A stretch of DNA of 64,000 nucleotides from Photobacterium alginatilyticum (GCF_009910675.1 NZ_RSEJ01000010.1:117264-181263); one strand, 5' to 3'; counted from the stretch's first letter, positions 1 to 9,811 are shown. Numbers and translations are program-made. The notes: generated by a model not told the origin, from the sequence alone.

Positions 1-1
1 A

Positions 2-451
2 TCGGCTTCGCTGACAGATATCGGTTCCAGCCCGAGTGATGCCTTACTGACAAGTCCTGCCTGGAGCCTGCTAGGGCAACTGACAGCTCCGTTGTTTCAG
101 GGGGGCAAGCTCAGAGCCCAGGTTGATATTGCCGAGCTAACAGCGGAACAAAGTTATTGGGCGTATCAGGAAACTTTGCTCAATGCTGTCACTGAAGTTG
201 AAAACACTTTGGGTCAGGAGCAGTCACTGGAACGACAGCAGCTACATCTGAAGCAAGCACTAAGCAGCGCCTCTCGCAGTGTCACTAATTACCAAACCAA
301 ATATCGACAAGGGCTTGTCGATATTCTTGACCTGTTATCGGTACAGCAACAAACGTTTGATCTTCAATCTCAGCTGGTACAGATAACGTATAACCGACTC
401 GTAAACCGAATTGACTTAGGCCTGGCGCTAGGGCTTGGAGTGTCATCATGA
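2..451 (+). CDS. TolC/NodT-type outer membrane efflux factor, C-terminal part (cut by window edge)
   Basis: This is the outer-membrane exit duct of a tripartite RND pump. The reading frame is open from base 2, so the start lies left of the window. The motif APLFQGGKLRAQ (about codons 29-40) is the hinge typical of the outer membrane efflux (OEP) family. The alpha-helical coiled coil follows, then the family-typical YRQGLVDILDLLSVQQQTFD segment. The stop overlaps the next start (ATGA at 448-451), so it is translationally coupled to the adaptor gene. No stop or frameshift is visible in the part seen. Substrate is unknown. Confidence 0.9.
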   Translation, partial: SASLTDIGSSPSDALLTSPAWSLLGQLTAPLFQGGKLRAQVDIAELTAEQSYWAYQETLLNAVTEVENTLGQEQSLERQQLHLKQALSSASRSVTNYQTKYRQGLVDILDLLSVQQQTFDLQSQLVQITYNRLVNRIDLGLALGLGVSS

Positions 452-1599
452 AACTAAAAATGCTTACCATTGCAGTAACACTTGCTTCTGCAGCCAGTAT
501 TGTTGCTGTTGCAGCCTTTAACGGCGAGCAGATGAGTGCCGTTACTGCTCCCGCAGTTGAAACACGCGGCCCTCAATACCCTGATGTTGCGATTGTTGAA
601 GTTGCCCGACGTGATTACAGGGCAACGATAACGGGGCATGGCGAAGCAAAACCACGCTATGAACTTGATTTAACCACAGAGGTTAGCGGACAGGTTGAGA
701 GCCTGGCCGATCGTTTTGAAACGGGGTTGGAGTTTGAAAAGGGCGATGCCTTAGTCAGATTGAATCAGACGGACTACCAGCAGGCTGTTGCCAGTGCAAA
801 GGCATCTGTCGCTGATGCCAGGCTAGCGTTGCTTGAAGAACAGCGCCAGGGCCAGCAGGCCGTGAAAGAGTGGAAGCGATCCGGGCTCAAAGGCCAACCG
901 GACTCATCCCTGGTGTTACGCGAACCGCAACTACAAGCAGCAGAAGCTAAATTGGAAAATGCCAAGCGGGAGCTGGAGAAAGCAAAGCGCGATTTGGGGA
1001 AGACCACAATCAAAGCCCCTTTCAATGCCTTAATTGTTTCCAGGGAGGTACAGCCGGGCAGCTATATTCAGGCCGGTAGCAAGGTGGCTATGCTCTACAG
1101 TACCGACAGGGTTGAAATCAGCATTCCGCTGTCCGGCAATCAGTGGGGGAATTTGCCGCCGCTAGATTCGCTCGGTAATGAACAATGGCCGGTCGAAATA
1201 ACCAGTACCGAGGGGAACAAGCAATGGCAAGGTTACGTTGAACGGGTTGAGCAACACCTTGATAGTGCAAGCCGGCAGCGTTCATTGATAGTTGTGGTCG
1301 AGCAGCCGCTGCAACAAGCCAACCCTTTGTATGCAGGTACATTCGTTGAAGCGAAAGTGCAAGGCCGGGATTTATCCGAACTGTGGCAGTTACCTGCATC
1401 GGTGATCTCGCAAACAGGAGAGATTTGGCTCGTCGATGACAACCAAAGTTTGTTCAGTATCAAGGCCAAGAAACAGTTCGAAGACAGTAACTATGTCTAT
1501 GTGGTTCCGCCTGACGGCACTGAGTATGCCAGAGTGGTTATTCGTCCGCTGAACAGCTACGTACAGGGTATGTATGTTCAGCCGGTTGTGGAGGGGTAA
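448..1599 (+). CDS. RND efflux periplasmic adaptor (membrane fusion protein)
   Basis: Adaptor that links the inner-membrane RND permease to the TolC-type duct. 383 residues. A single hydrophobic N-terminal segment (about 5-24) serves as signal or anchor, with no lipobox. Half of a lipoyl-like domain lies near residues 70-105 (GHGEAKPRYELDL), then a charged helical hairpin (about 105-185), then the second lipoyl half around IKAPFNALIVSREVQPGSYI, followed by beta-barrel and membrane-proximal parts. ATGA overlap with the duct gene and a 3-bp gap to the permease show one operon. The substrate cannot be read from the sequence. Confidence 0.93.
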   Translation: MKLKMLTIAVTLASAASIVAVAAFNGEQMSAVTAPAVETRGPQYPDVAIVEVARRDYRATITGHGEAKPRYELDLTTEVSGQVESLADRFETGLEFEKGDALVRLNQTDYQQAVASAKASVADARLALLEEQRQGQQAVKEWKRSGLKGQPDSSLVLREPQLQAAEAKLENAKRELEKAKRDLGKTTIKAPFNALIVSREVQPGSYIQAGSKVAMLYSTDRVEISIPLSGNQWGNLPPLDSLGNEQWPVEITSTEGNKQWQGYVERVEQHLDSASRQRSLIVVVEQPLQQANPLYAGTFVEAKVQGRDLSELWQLPASVISQTGEIWLVDDNQSLFSIKAKKQFEDSNYVYVVPPDGTEYARVVIRPLNSYVQGMYVQPVVEG

Positions 1600-1602
1600 G
1601 CA

Positions 1603-4600
1603 ATGACATCTCCTCAGGATATAGCTGCGGCCAAGCAGTCTGGCGGCATTATTGGTTGGTTTGCGATTAACTCGGTTGCGGCGAACCTGTTACTGGTTAG
1701 CATGATTGTGCTTGGTATCATGTCGCTGAATTCTATTCGCAAGGAAGCCTTTCCCAGCATGGAGCCTAACGTCATCACCGTATCGGTGAATTATGACAGC
1801 GGCGATGCCAAGCAAGCCGAAGAAGGTATTGCGATCAAAATTGAAGATGCATTGGAAACGGTGCCGGGTATTAAGCGCATCACATCGACGTCTGATGCCA
1901 ACGGAAGCTCGGTACGAATCGAGAAGCTCAGTGACTACGAGCTTGAGACTTTGTTGACTGATGTCAAAACTAAAGTTGATGCCATATATAATTTTCCTGC
2001 CGATGCTGAAAATCCGGTAATTGATAAAGCGAGAATGCAGGATCATGCCCTTTGGGTTCAGCTTTACGGCGATGCCGACAGGGCAACGCTGCAGGCACTG
2101 GCCGAAAAGTTAAAGGCTGATCTTCTGGCGCAGTCATCGATCCGGGATTTGGAAATCAAAGGTAAGTCTGAGCCGATCATTTCTGTCGAAGTGGATGAAG
2201 GGCAGCTTCAGGCCTATGGTCTGTCTCTGTCGGATATTGCAACAGCGATCAATGCCGAATCATCTACTATCTTGACGACAAGCCTGCGCAACGGTGAGAA
2301 GGTGGTACGGCTTAAAGCGGCAGAACAAGCATACCAGGCAGCTGAATTTGCACGTATTCCGTTAGTCACGACTGCGCAAGGGACCATTATTACCCTTGGT
2401 GATGTTGCTAGTGTCACCGAGGCATTCGAAGATGATCCGTTTACTTTGTCTCGTTATCAGCAAACAAACGGAATGGGTATTGAGATCGTCATGGATGAGT
2501 ATGGCGATGTTACCCAAATTGTCGAGCAGGCTAAACAAGTGGTCGAAAACTGGCATCAGCGTGGTTTGTTGCCTGCGAACGTCGAGTTGGTCACTTGGTA
2601 CGACAAAAGTACTTTAATAAAAGATCGACTGTCACTGCTGACCAGTAACGCTCTGACAGGTATCGCATTGGTGTTTATTGTTCTGGCCCTGTTTCTTAAT
2701 CTGCGCGTGGCCTTCTGGGTAGCAGCTGGTCTGCCGTTTGTCTTTTTCGGTACCTTGTTTTTTATGGGCGACAGCTTTACCGGATTGACGATAAATGAAA
2801 TGACCACATTCGGTTTCATTATGGCGCTGGGGATAGTGGTCGATGACGCAGTCGTTGTTGGAGAGAGTGTATATGCTACCCGGCGCCAGGATGGGGATAC
2901 CCTTGCCAATACCATAAAAGGCACGCTAAAGGTCGCCGTGCCTACACTGTTCGGGGTGTTGACAACTGTCGCAGCATTTATGTCTTTGTCGAATGTCACA
3001 GGTGATTTAGGGCAGATTTATGCCCAGTTCGGTACTGTAGTTACCATTTGCTTGTTGTTGTCGGTAGTTGAATCCAAGCTGATCCTGCCATCGCATCTGG
3101 CGCACCTCAATACTCACCGCCAGATCCCACAAGGTATTAAAGGCTGGTGGGCACGTATCCAGCATGGTGCCGATAGTGGGCTGATGTGGTTCAACCGACG
3201 TATTTATTGTCCCGTGATTGAATGGGCATTGAATTTCCGTTATGCCGTCATTTTGGCCTTTATTGCCCTCATGGTGCTGGTAGCGGGAATGCCTATGACT
3301 GGAAGTGTTCGTGTGGCATTTTTCCCGGACATACCGGGTGACGTCGTCACGGCCGATCTGTCAATGCAGAATGATGCGAGTTTCGGACAGACGAATCGAA
3401 ATCTATTGAAGCTTGAGCAAGCAGCTCTTCAGGCAGACCGTAACCTCATTGCCCGAAAAGCAAATGGCAACCCGACTGCTAATTCATCAGATACTGGCCT
3501 GCTTGCCAAAAGTGGAATAACAAGTTTGCAGATTATTGCCGAAGACGATAGCTCGGGTAAATTGCAAGTTGAGCTAACATCTGACGGGCTGTATACCTCG
3601 ACAGAGTTCGAACAGGAATGGGAGCGACTTAGCGGATCGCCGGAAGGGGTTAAGAAGCTGAAGTTTTTGTCCAGCTTTGAAATGGTTGATAACTTCAAGG
3701 TGGAGCTTAAAGCGTGGGATGATGCAACTGTCCGCCAGGCCGGGCTGAAGTTTAAAGACCTGCTGGCGCAGACTCCGGGCGTGAGTGGTATCGATGACAA
3801 CCTGAATCCGGGCCTGCCGCAGATCCGGTTTGAACTCACGGAGCAGGGCAGAACATTGGGGATGGATACGGCTAATTTGTCACAACAGGTATTGCAGTCC
3901 TTTGGTGGTGAAATTGTTCAGCGTTATCAACGTAACAAAGACGAAGTTAAAGTTCGAGTTCGATACCCTGAGCAAAAACGTCAGAATATGGCCGACATAA
4001 TGCAGTCTCGGGTGCGTACCCCGGATGGCACAGTGGTTCCGTTAAGCACAGTTGCCAATGTTGTTTCAGAGTACCAGCAAGATGAAATTACCCGCATTGA
4101 TAGCTTGAGGGCTATCTATATCACGGCTGTTGTCGATAAGGCGATTGTTGCTCCCAACGAGTTGGTGGCTCGATTGCAGCAAGACATAGTACCTGAATTG
4201 CAGCGACAGTATCCGGACTTGAGTGTGCATTTTGCCGGAGAGGCCGAGCAGCAGCAGGAAGCGACCAGTTCGATGGGCAATATGTTTATTGTTGCGTTGC
4301 TGGCGATTTATGTCCTGCTGGCTGTACCGTTGAAGTCCTATATTCAGCCGTTGCTGATCATGACAGCGATTCCTTTCGGTATTGTTGGGGCAATACTGGG
4401 TCACTGGTGGAATGACTTGACCATTAGTATCTTGTCGCTTAACGGTATTTTGGCGTTGAGCGGGGTCGTGGTTAATGACAGTTTGCTATTGGTTTCACGT
4501 TTCAACGAATTGAGGGAAGATGCCAGTATTCCTGTTAAGCAAGCAATTAAAGAGGCCTGCTCCGGGCGTTTGCGAGCTGTTTTACTAACCTCTGTGACGA

Positions 4601-4818
4601 CTTTTGCCGGATTAACCCCACTGTTGGGAGAAACCTCGATGCAAGCTCAGTTCCTGATCCCGGCGGCAGCGTCATTGGGCTATGGTATTTTGTTCGCGAC
4701 CTTGATCACTCTGATCCTGATCCCGGCTTTGTTATTGATTCAATGTGAAATCAAGTCGTTACTCGCTAAACTGGTCAATATGACAAAGCAAGAAAACAAG
4801 GTTGCTGAAGTATGCTAA
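1603..4818 (+). CDS. RND efflux permease (AcrB/AcrD/AcrF superfamily)
   Basis: Proton-driven inner-membrane exporter, 1071 residues, the usual RND size. It has a first TM (VAANLLLVSMIVLGIM), a large periplasmic loop, a TM cluster, a second loop and a final TM cluster. The TM4 acidic pair of the proton relay is present (GIVVDDAVVV, about residues 411-412). The TM10 lysine of drug-type AcrB is not: the equivalent stretch reads SGVVVNDSLLLV. This places it outside classical HAE-1 pumps. It sits between its adaptor and a two-component system, and its end overlaps the regulator start by 7 bp, so pump and regulator are probably co-transcribed. Confidence 0.93.
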   Translation: MTSPQDIAAAKQSGGIIGWFAINSVAANLLLVSMIVLGIMSLNSIRKEAFPSMEPNVITVSVNYDSGDAKQAEEGIAIKIEDALETVPGIKRITSTSDANGSSVRIEKLSDYELETLLTDVKTKVDAIYNFPADAENPVIDKARMQDHALWVQLYGDADRATLQALAEKLKADLLAQSSIRDLEIKGKSEPIISVEVDEGQLQAYGLSLSDIATAINAESSTILTTSLRNGEKVVRLKAAEQAYQAAEFARIPLVTTAQGTIITLGDVASVTEAFEDDPFTLSRYQQTNGMGIEIVMDEYGDVTQIVEQAKQVVENWHQRGLLPANVELVTWYDKSTLIKDRLSLLTSNALTGIALVFIVLALFLNLRVAFWVAAGLPFVFFGTLFFMGDSFTGLTINEMTTFGFIMALGIVVDDAVVVGESVYATRRQDGDTLANTIKGTLKVAVPTLFGVLTTVAAFMSLSNVTGDLGQIYAQFGTVVTICLLLSVVESKLILPSHLAHLNTHRQIPQGIKGWWARIQHGADSGLMWFNRRIYCPVIEWALNFRYAVILAFIALMVLVAGMPMTGSVRVAFFPDIPGDVVTADLSMQNDASFGQTNRNLLKLEQAALQADRNLIARKANGNPTANSSDTGLLAKSGITSLQIIAEDDSSGKLQVELTSDGLYTSTEFEQEWERLSGSPEGVKKLKFLSSFEMVDNFKVELKAWDDATVRQAGLKFKDLLAQTPGVSGIDDNLNPGLPQIRFELTEQGRTLGMDTANLSQQVLQSFGGEIVQRYQRNKDEVKVRVRYPEQKRQNMADIMQSRVRTPDGTVVPLSTVANVVSEYQQDEITRIDSLRAIYITAVVDKAIVAPNELVARLQQDIVPELQRQYPDLSVHFAGEAEQQQEATSSMGNMFIVALLAIYVLLAVPLKSYIQPLLIMTAIPFGIVGAILGHWWNDLTISILSLNGILALSGVVVNDSLLLVSRFNELREDASIPVKQAIKEACSGRLRAVLLTSVTTFAGLTPLLGETSMQAQFLIPAAASLGYGILFATLITLILIPALLLIQCEIKSLLAKLVNMTKQENKVAEVC

Positions 4819-5495
4819 ACCTGCTGCTGGTAGAAGATGATCTGGATTTGGCAACAGCTGTTGTCGATTACCTGGAACTCGAATCCATTCAGTGTGACCA
4901 CGCCGTTAACGGCGTGGTTGGTTTGAACCTGATCAATAAGAACTCGTATCAGGCGATCATCTTGGACTTGAACCTGCCCCGAATGGATGGATTAACGGTG
5001 TGCAGGCAAATGCGCGAGCTGGGTAATGACACGCCTGTTTTGATGTTGACGGCACGAGACAGCCTGGATGATAAGCTGGTCGGTTTTGATTCCGGTGCTG
5101 ATGATTATTTGGTTAAGCCTTTTGCGATGGAAGAACTAATTGCCAGAGTCAAGGTGTTGTCACGTCGCCGCAGCGGGCAGTTAAACAAGCTCACTGTCGA
5201 GGATCTCGAGCTAGATTTAAGTCAGAAGATGGCTTATCGAAACAAGCAGTTGCTCAAGTTATCACCGACTGCAATTAAGATCCTCGAGGTGCTTATGCGT
5301 GAGAGTCCCAGCCCTGTCTCGAGGGAGGTGTTGATGCAGCGTGTTTGGGGAGATGAGCAGCCAGACAGCAACAGTTTGAAAGTGCATGTGTTCAATATCA
5401 GAAAGCAACTGGATCAGGCTGGTGGACCATCCCTGATCCATACCATGACTAGTTTTGGGTTTGTCTTGAGGAGAGCAGATGAAAATCAGACTTAG
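4812..5495 (+). CDS. OmpR/PhoB-family response regulator
   Basis: DNA-binding response regulator of 227 residues. The receiver domain has the acidic cluster E8-D9-D10, phospho-acceptor D52 (IILDLNLPRMDG), T80 (VLMLTAR) and K102 (LVKPF), so it is fully equipped for phosphorylation. The C-terminal half (about 125-225) is a winged-helix domain ending SLKVHVFNIRKQLD, the recognition region of the OmpR class. It overlaps the permease stop and, at its own end, the kinase start by 17 bp. Co-location suggests it controls the upstream efflux operon; that is inference. Confidence 0.95.
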   Translation: MLNLLLVEDDLDLATAVVDYLELESIQCDHAVNGVVGLNLINKNSYQAIILDLNLPRMDGLTVCRQMRELGNDTPVLMLTARDSLDDKLVGFDSGADDYLVKPFAMEELIARVKVLSRRRSGQLNKLTVEDLELDLSQKMAYRNKQLLKLSPTAIKILEVLMRESPSPVSREVLMQRVWGDEQPDSNSLKVHVFNIRKQLDQAGGPSLIHTMTSFGFVLRRADENQT

Positions 5496-6729
5496 CCTCC
5501 GGCTGTACTTTCTGGCTGCGATGCTATTGCTTGGTGTTTCATTGGTGACGGTGTTTTCCGGGTTGACCGCCAGCTACTTCATTAAAGGTATGGACAAGGC
5601 TATGCGTTTCGCTGCGATTGATACCGCTGAAGCAGAAGGAGTTCGACAAGGTCTGCCGAAGCTAGTGATTGGTTTTAATGTTGCCAGTGATTGGCAAGAT
5701 GTTCCTGAAGATATCCGACAACATATACCAACCCCGCCAACTGAACTTTATGTGCTGGAAAAGCATATTAAAGGCCCATTATTCTACGGCCCGCCCGAGG
5801 CGGGTTATTTTGTAATGTTAGTGATCAATAGCCGGGGAGAACGACGTTTCGTCTCACGTTCTTTTGTTGGCGCGCCACCTGATTTCGTAATCGAGGAAGA
5901 TTTCTCCCATTTCCTTTGGATTCTAATTTTTTGTATAACAGGAATTGTGACTTTTTCCGTGGTATTGATTTTAATGATGCGCTCGGTGGCATCACCGGTG
6001 GAGAGACTACGTGACTGGGCAAAATCATTAAGTGCCGATAGCCTGAAACATCCAGCTCCGGATTTTCGCTATAACGAATTGAATACATTGGCAACGCTAA
6101 TCAAAAATAGCCTGAATTCGGTCCAGGATGGTCTTGAGCGGGAGCAGGTTTTCTTACGACATGCCAGTCATGAGTTAAGAACACCAATTGCCGTTATTCG
6201 TACCAATACAGAGCTGCTAAAAAAACTCGGAACAAGTAATCCAGAAAAGTCTCAGGCTATAGTTGAGCGTATTGAACGAGCCAGTTTGACGATGGGGCAT
6301 TTGACCGACACCTTGTTATGGATGAGTCGGGAAAGCGATTCATCGTTGCCGACTGAGCAGGTTGATTTGGGCGCTTTGATAGAAGAGTTGATTGATGAGC
6401 TACATTACTTACTTCAGGGTAAAAATGTCGCAATTGAGGTAGAAACCTCGCCACACTCGGTATTGCTTCCCGTGATCGGGTGTCGAATCGTGCTTACGAA
6501 CTTGATAAGAAATGCGTTTCAACATACTCATCATGGCAGGGTAGTCATAACTCAGGTTGAAAACTCGGTGCTTATCATGAATACCAATAGCGATAGCCAG
6601 TCAGGCGAAACGGGTGATCTCGGTTTTGGTTTAGGATTGGAGCTTACAGATAAGTTGGTAAAACGCTTTGGATGGCACTACGAACATCGTATAGAGGCGA
6701 CAGGTCACGTGGTTAGAGTAAGGTTTTAA
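5479..6729 (+). CDS. Sensor histidine kinase, partner of the upstream regulator
   Basis: Membrane histidine kinase, 416 residues. TM1 spans about 10-33. A periplasmic sensor loop of about 110 residues follows, then TM2 at about 145-168, a short HAMP-like linker, and the dimerisation/phospho-acceptor helix with H231 (HASHELRTPIAVI). The N-box is LTNLIRNAFQHTHHG and the G2 box is GFGLGLEL. The usual DxGxG ATP-binding box is replaced by NTNSDSQSG, an atypical nucleotide pocket. It is translationally coupled to the response regulator and is the last gene of the operon. Confidence 0.92.
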   Translation: MKIRLSLRLYFLAAMLLLGVSLVTVFSGLTASYFIKGMDKAMRFAAIDTAEAEGVRQGLPKLVIGFNVASDWQDVPEDIRQHIPTPPTELYVLEKHIKGPLFYGPPEAGYFVMLVINSRGERRFVSRSFVGAPPDFVIEEDFSHFLWILIFCITGIVTFSVVLILMMRSVASPVERLRDWAKSLSADSLKHPAPDFRYNELNTLATLIKNSLNSVQDGLEREQVFLRHASHELRTPIAVIRTNTELLKKLGTSNPEKSQAIVERIERASLTMGHLTDTLLWMSRESDSSLPTEQVDLGALIEELIDELHYLLQGKNVAIEVETSPHSVLLPVIGCRIVLTNLIRNAFQHTHHGRVVITQVENSVLIMNTNSDSQSGETGDLGFGLGLELTDKLVKRFGWHYEHRIEATGHVVRVRF

Positions 6730-6738
6730 ATTGCTGTT

Positions 6739-6766
6739 ATCACGCTAGACAAGTGTCTAGCGTGAT
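6739..6766 (+). terminator. Perfect hairpin after the efflux/two-component operon
   Basis: Inverted repeat ATCACGCTAGAC / GTCTAGCGTGAT with a 4-nt loop, starting 10 bp after the kinase stop. The stem is 12 bp without mismatch, but no long T tract follows, so it is a probable rather than textbook intrinsic terminator. Confidence 0.6.
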
Positions 6767-6794
6767 CATTACTTATGTAGATAGTATTAGGGCT

Positions 6795-6944
6795 TTATAA
6801 AGTGTATTTCTTTCCGCAACTCGGGCAGATAAAGCTTACTTTGATGGTTGTAAATTTATCTAGAAATGAACGTTTGACGCGGTGAATTATTTTCTTGCTT
6901 TGACATGCCTTGCATTCACTACACAACATACGAAAGAGCCTCAT
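6795..6944 (-). CDS. Small zinc-ribbon-like protein (49 aa)
   Basis: Short ORF read directly from the minus strand: ATG at 6944, stop TAA at 6795-6797. The peptide is basic and has two cysteine knuckles, CSECKAC (C8, C11, C14) near the N-terminus and CPSCGKKYTL at the C-terminus. Spaced pairs like this are typical of a zinc ribbon. A weak AGG lies about 15 bp upstream. Its stop side faces the hairpin at 6739-6766, which could terminate it too. Function is unknown. The cysteine pattern supports a real gene, but the length is small. Confidence 0.5.
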   Translation of the reverse strand: MRLFRMLCSECKACQSKKIIHRVKRSFLDKFTTIKVSFICPSCGKKYTL

Positions 6945-7339
6945 TTAGTTGAATGTGACCTGAGTGTTGTTGGTTTCCTGGTGTGATTTCGTTTGATGAG
7001 GTTATTATCGCCGCTGCAGTAAATGATTTTTTCATAAATAGAATGAGCTTTATTTTTATCGTGAATGGATTATATTTCTAATATTTGTGATTTTTATCGT
7101 GTAAATAACTATTTTTCAGGATGATATCAGTGATAAGTTTTAAATGCAGTTCTTTTTATGGTGTATTGTTTAGCCCCAAAAGAACCTTTCATTGATTAGC
7201 TCTTTTATCTGGTGGCAAGGGGAAATCTTCAAGTCTACCTAAGTACAGAAATCACAACCCAATAACGCAATTGATAATTATTTGCATTTGTTATTATTTT
7301 TCATTTAAATATGCCTTTATGTTTAAGGTGGGTGTGAAA
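6945..7339. other. AT-rich intergenic region
   Basis: Region between the small zinc-ribbon ORF and the next plus-strand gene. It is rich in T and A runs, contains no convincing ORF, and probably carries the promoter of the gene at 7340. No clear operator was recognised. Confidence 0.4.
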
Positions 7340-7831
7340 ATGAAACTCGAACAATGTTGGCAGCACTATACAAAGGCGGAAGAGCTGATCCAGCAGGGGC
7401 ACTGGCCCGAGGCGTATTATTTGTATAACGATGTGTTGTCGCATTTGCCGAATTATATTCATCACGCTGTAAGCTGCCCAAATACCAGACCCTGCCAGTT
7501 TGCCTGTATGCTTGATGGCTATCGAAATGCTTGCATTAACCAGTCCGAAATACTGAATCATCTGGGAAGGAAAGATGAAGCATTCACCCTGCTTTCAGAC
7601 ACCTATAATTTCTTTCAATTCCTAACGTTAGAATCTTGCGCAATCGTGCAATCCTTAGAATCAGTGTTGCATAACCATAGTGAAAACCTGTTTCGTCATA
7701 TCAGTGCTTTCTGTGCCGCACAGAGAAACTCGGATTGGATGCAGGAGCTGGCTAATATTCAGCGATCACATCACCACTTTCATCAATTGCAGTACTCAGC
7801 GTTTGTCACGCAATCTAGCAGGCTTAACTAA
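7340..7831 (+). CDS. Small cytoplasmic protein with TPR-like helices
   Basis: 163 residues from the ATG at 7340, chosen over an in-frame start 23 codons upstream because AAGGTGGGTGTGAAA gives a plausible ribosome site and the upstream stretch translates to unlikely hydrophobic sequence. The helical pairs HYTKAEELIQQGHWPEAYYL and RKDEAFTLLSDTYNFFQFL resemble tetratricopeptide units. The SCPNTRPCQFAC segment recalls Vibrionaceae DUF2753-like proteins, but that link is from memory and weak. No signal peptide or TM. Function unknown. Confidence 0.7.
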   Translation: MKLEQCWQHYTKAEELIQQGHWPEAYYLYNDVLSHLPNYIHHAVSCPNTRPCQFACMLDGYRNACINQSEILNHLGRKDEAFTLLSDTYNFFQFLTLESCAIVQSLESVLHNHSENLFRHISAFCAAQRNSDWMQELANIQRSHHHFHQLQYSAFVTQSSRLN

Positions 7832-7972
7832 TCTATATCGAATTGTCGTATAGCTGATCACCGTAATTTGATAAGACAGAAATTAAATGCTAGATACGCT
7901 ACTCTAATATAATGATTTAAATCGTATTTCTGATTTTCAGAAAGAATGCTGCTGACTGTTGAGGAACGACAA

Positions 7973-9775
7973 ATGAGAGCACCAAGTTGGGATCTTGCCA
8001 TTGCCTATGAAAGTTTATCTGATCCTAAAATCTCCCAAGATATGAAAATTGCCAAGGAAAAAGTCGCGGATTTTGCTGCCTTGGATCCTACTGATCTTGG
8101 TGATTTGATGAAGGCAATCGCCCTGAGCGATCAGCTCACCATTATAGTGAGAACCTTATCTAGCTACGCAAACTGCCTGTCTTCGGTTGATGCTTCAGAC
8201 GACGGAGCGAAAAAGTTAGCTGGCAGCGTCGACAAACTATTTTCAGAGTTTGAGCAAGCGTTCAATCCGTTCATCCAGGCCTTGATCCATTTAAATGATG
8301 ATGAGTTCAATACAGTTCTTGCCGGTAATGCCGAGCTGGGCGAACTGGAAGCCTACCGTTTCAAGCTGGAACGGGAGAGATTGAAACGAAACCGCCTCCT
8401 CTCTGTTGCTGAAGAGCAGTTACTTTCGGCAATGAATGTCGATGGCAGAAATGCTTGGGGCCGGCTCTATGACAACCTGACCGGGAGTCTTTCCGTGACC
8501 TTAAAGCTGAAGGACGGTAGCGAGGAGACTATGGGGCTTTCTCAGGCGGCAAGTATTCTCTATGGGCCCGACAGTGAGCGTCGTGAGCCGGCATGGAAAG
8601 CTATCTCAGAGGTAATGTGTTTCCATGAGCAAAGTTTTGCAGCGATTTTGAATGGGCTAGCTGGTGGCAGGCTGACTGAGTACGAAAAACGGAGTCATAC
8701 CGAGCAGGTGCATTTTTTGGATTCCAGTCTTCATAGTAGCCGTATTGAGAAGGAAACCTTGGAGGCAATGTTCAAGGTAGCCAGAGACAACCAGGCAGTA
8801 GGGCGAAAAGCGGGTTTACAGATGGCTAAGCTGTTTGGGACAGAGAAACTTAAACCCTGGGATGAGCTGGCCTCGATGCCGGCTATTAAGGGAGGGAAGA
8901 GCGAAAGTTATAGCTTTGAGCAGGGGATCTCGATTATCCGCGAGGCGTTTGCAGGTGTCGATCCGGAAATGGCAGACTTTGTCGATATGATGGTTGAAAG
9001 GCAGTTGATTGATGCCGCTCCTCAGCCAACGAAACGCCTGGGTGCCTATTGTACCAAGTTCGTGAACACCAGAACTCCTTTGGTATTTATGACCTGGGGC
9101 GGCAGTATGTCCGATGTGCTTACGCTGGCCCACGAACTTGGTCATGCATTCCATAACTGGGTAATGCGGGATATGCCTGTAGTACGTAGTGAGTATCCGA
9201 TGACACTGGCTGAGACGGCGTCAATTTTTGCCGAGAATATCGTTCGTGATGCGCTGTTGGAGAACGCAGAGAGTGATCGGGATAAATTGATGATGCTATG
9301 GGAAGAAGCTCAGGCCACATTGGCTCTGATGATCAATATTCCTGTTCGATTTGAGTTTGAGCAAGCCTTTTACGAGCAGCGTGAGCAGGGTGAATTTACC
9401 CCGGCACAATTTAGGGAGCTGATGGCCGGTACATGGCGAGAGTGGTATGGCGAGGCGATGGACGAAACGAATGATATGTTCTGGGCCAGCAAGCTGCACT
9501 TCAGCATTCCGGAGCTCAGCTTCTATAACTACCCCTATTTGTTTGGTTACCTGTTCAGCAAGGGTGTTTATGCCCAACGAGCAGTAAAGGGTGAGCAATT
9601 TTATGCTGACTATAAAGCCTTGCTGCGGGATACCGGCTCGATGACCGCTGAAGAGGTGGTGCAGAAACACCTGGGAATGGATATCCGCCAGCCTGAGTTT
9701 TGGCAGCAGAGCGTCGATATGATCTCGGCGCAGATTGATGCATTTGAACAACTTATTGAGACTGGCCGCCAGTAG
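7973..9775 (+). CDS. pepF: M3-family oligoendopeptidase (PepF-like)
   Basis: Cytoplasmic zinc metallopeptidase that degrades short peptides. About 600 residues, normal for the family. The HExxH zinc motif is in LAHELGHAFHNW (about residues 387-391), with the family's downstream Glu in PMTLAETASIFAEN. ATG 7973 is preferred over 7946 because GAGG lies 8 bp before it. The C-terminal FYNYPYLFGYLFSKGVYA block is also characteristic of PepF. It is a single-gene unit, followed by a strong bidirectional hairpin shared with the converging porin gene. Confidence 0.92.
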   Translation: MRAPSWDLAIAYESLSDPKISQDMKIAKEKVADFAALDPTDLGDLMKAIALSDQLTIIVRTLSSYANCLSSVDASDDGAKKLAGSVDKLFSEFEQAFNPFIQALIHLNDDEFNTVLAGNAELGELEAYRFKLERERLKRNRLLSVAEEQLLSAMNVDGRNAWGRLYDNLTGSLSVTLKLKDGSEETMGLSQAASILYGPDSERREPAWKAISEVMCFHEQSFAAILNGLAGGRLTEYEKRSHTEQVHFLDSSLHSSRIEKETLEAMFKVARDNQAVGRKAGLQMAKLFGTEKLKPWDELASMPAIKGGKSESYSFEQGISIIREAFAGVDPEMADFVDMMVERQLIDAAPQPTKRLGAYCTKFVNTRTPLVFMTWGGSMSDVLTLAHELGHAFHNWVMRDMPVVRSEYPMTLAETASIFAENIVRDALLENAESDRDKLMMLWEEAQATLALMINIPVRFEFEQAFYEQREQGEFTPAQFRELMAGTWREWYGEAMDETNDMFWASKLHFSIPELSFYNYPYLFGYLFSKGVYAQRAVKGEQFYADYKALLRDTGSMTAEEVVQKHLGMDIRQPEFWQQSVDMISAQIDAFEQLIETGRQ

Positions 9776-9811
9776 GCAAACTATCCCTTGAGTACAAGTA
9801 GTCGTAACAAA

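Noticed and set aside
2556..2999. Long minus-strand frame inside the RND permease gene
   Set aside because: Antisense shadow of a well-supported RND gene with composition typical of a reversed frame.
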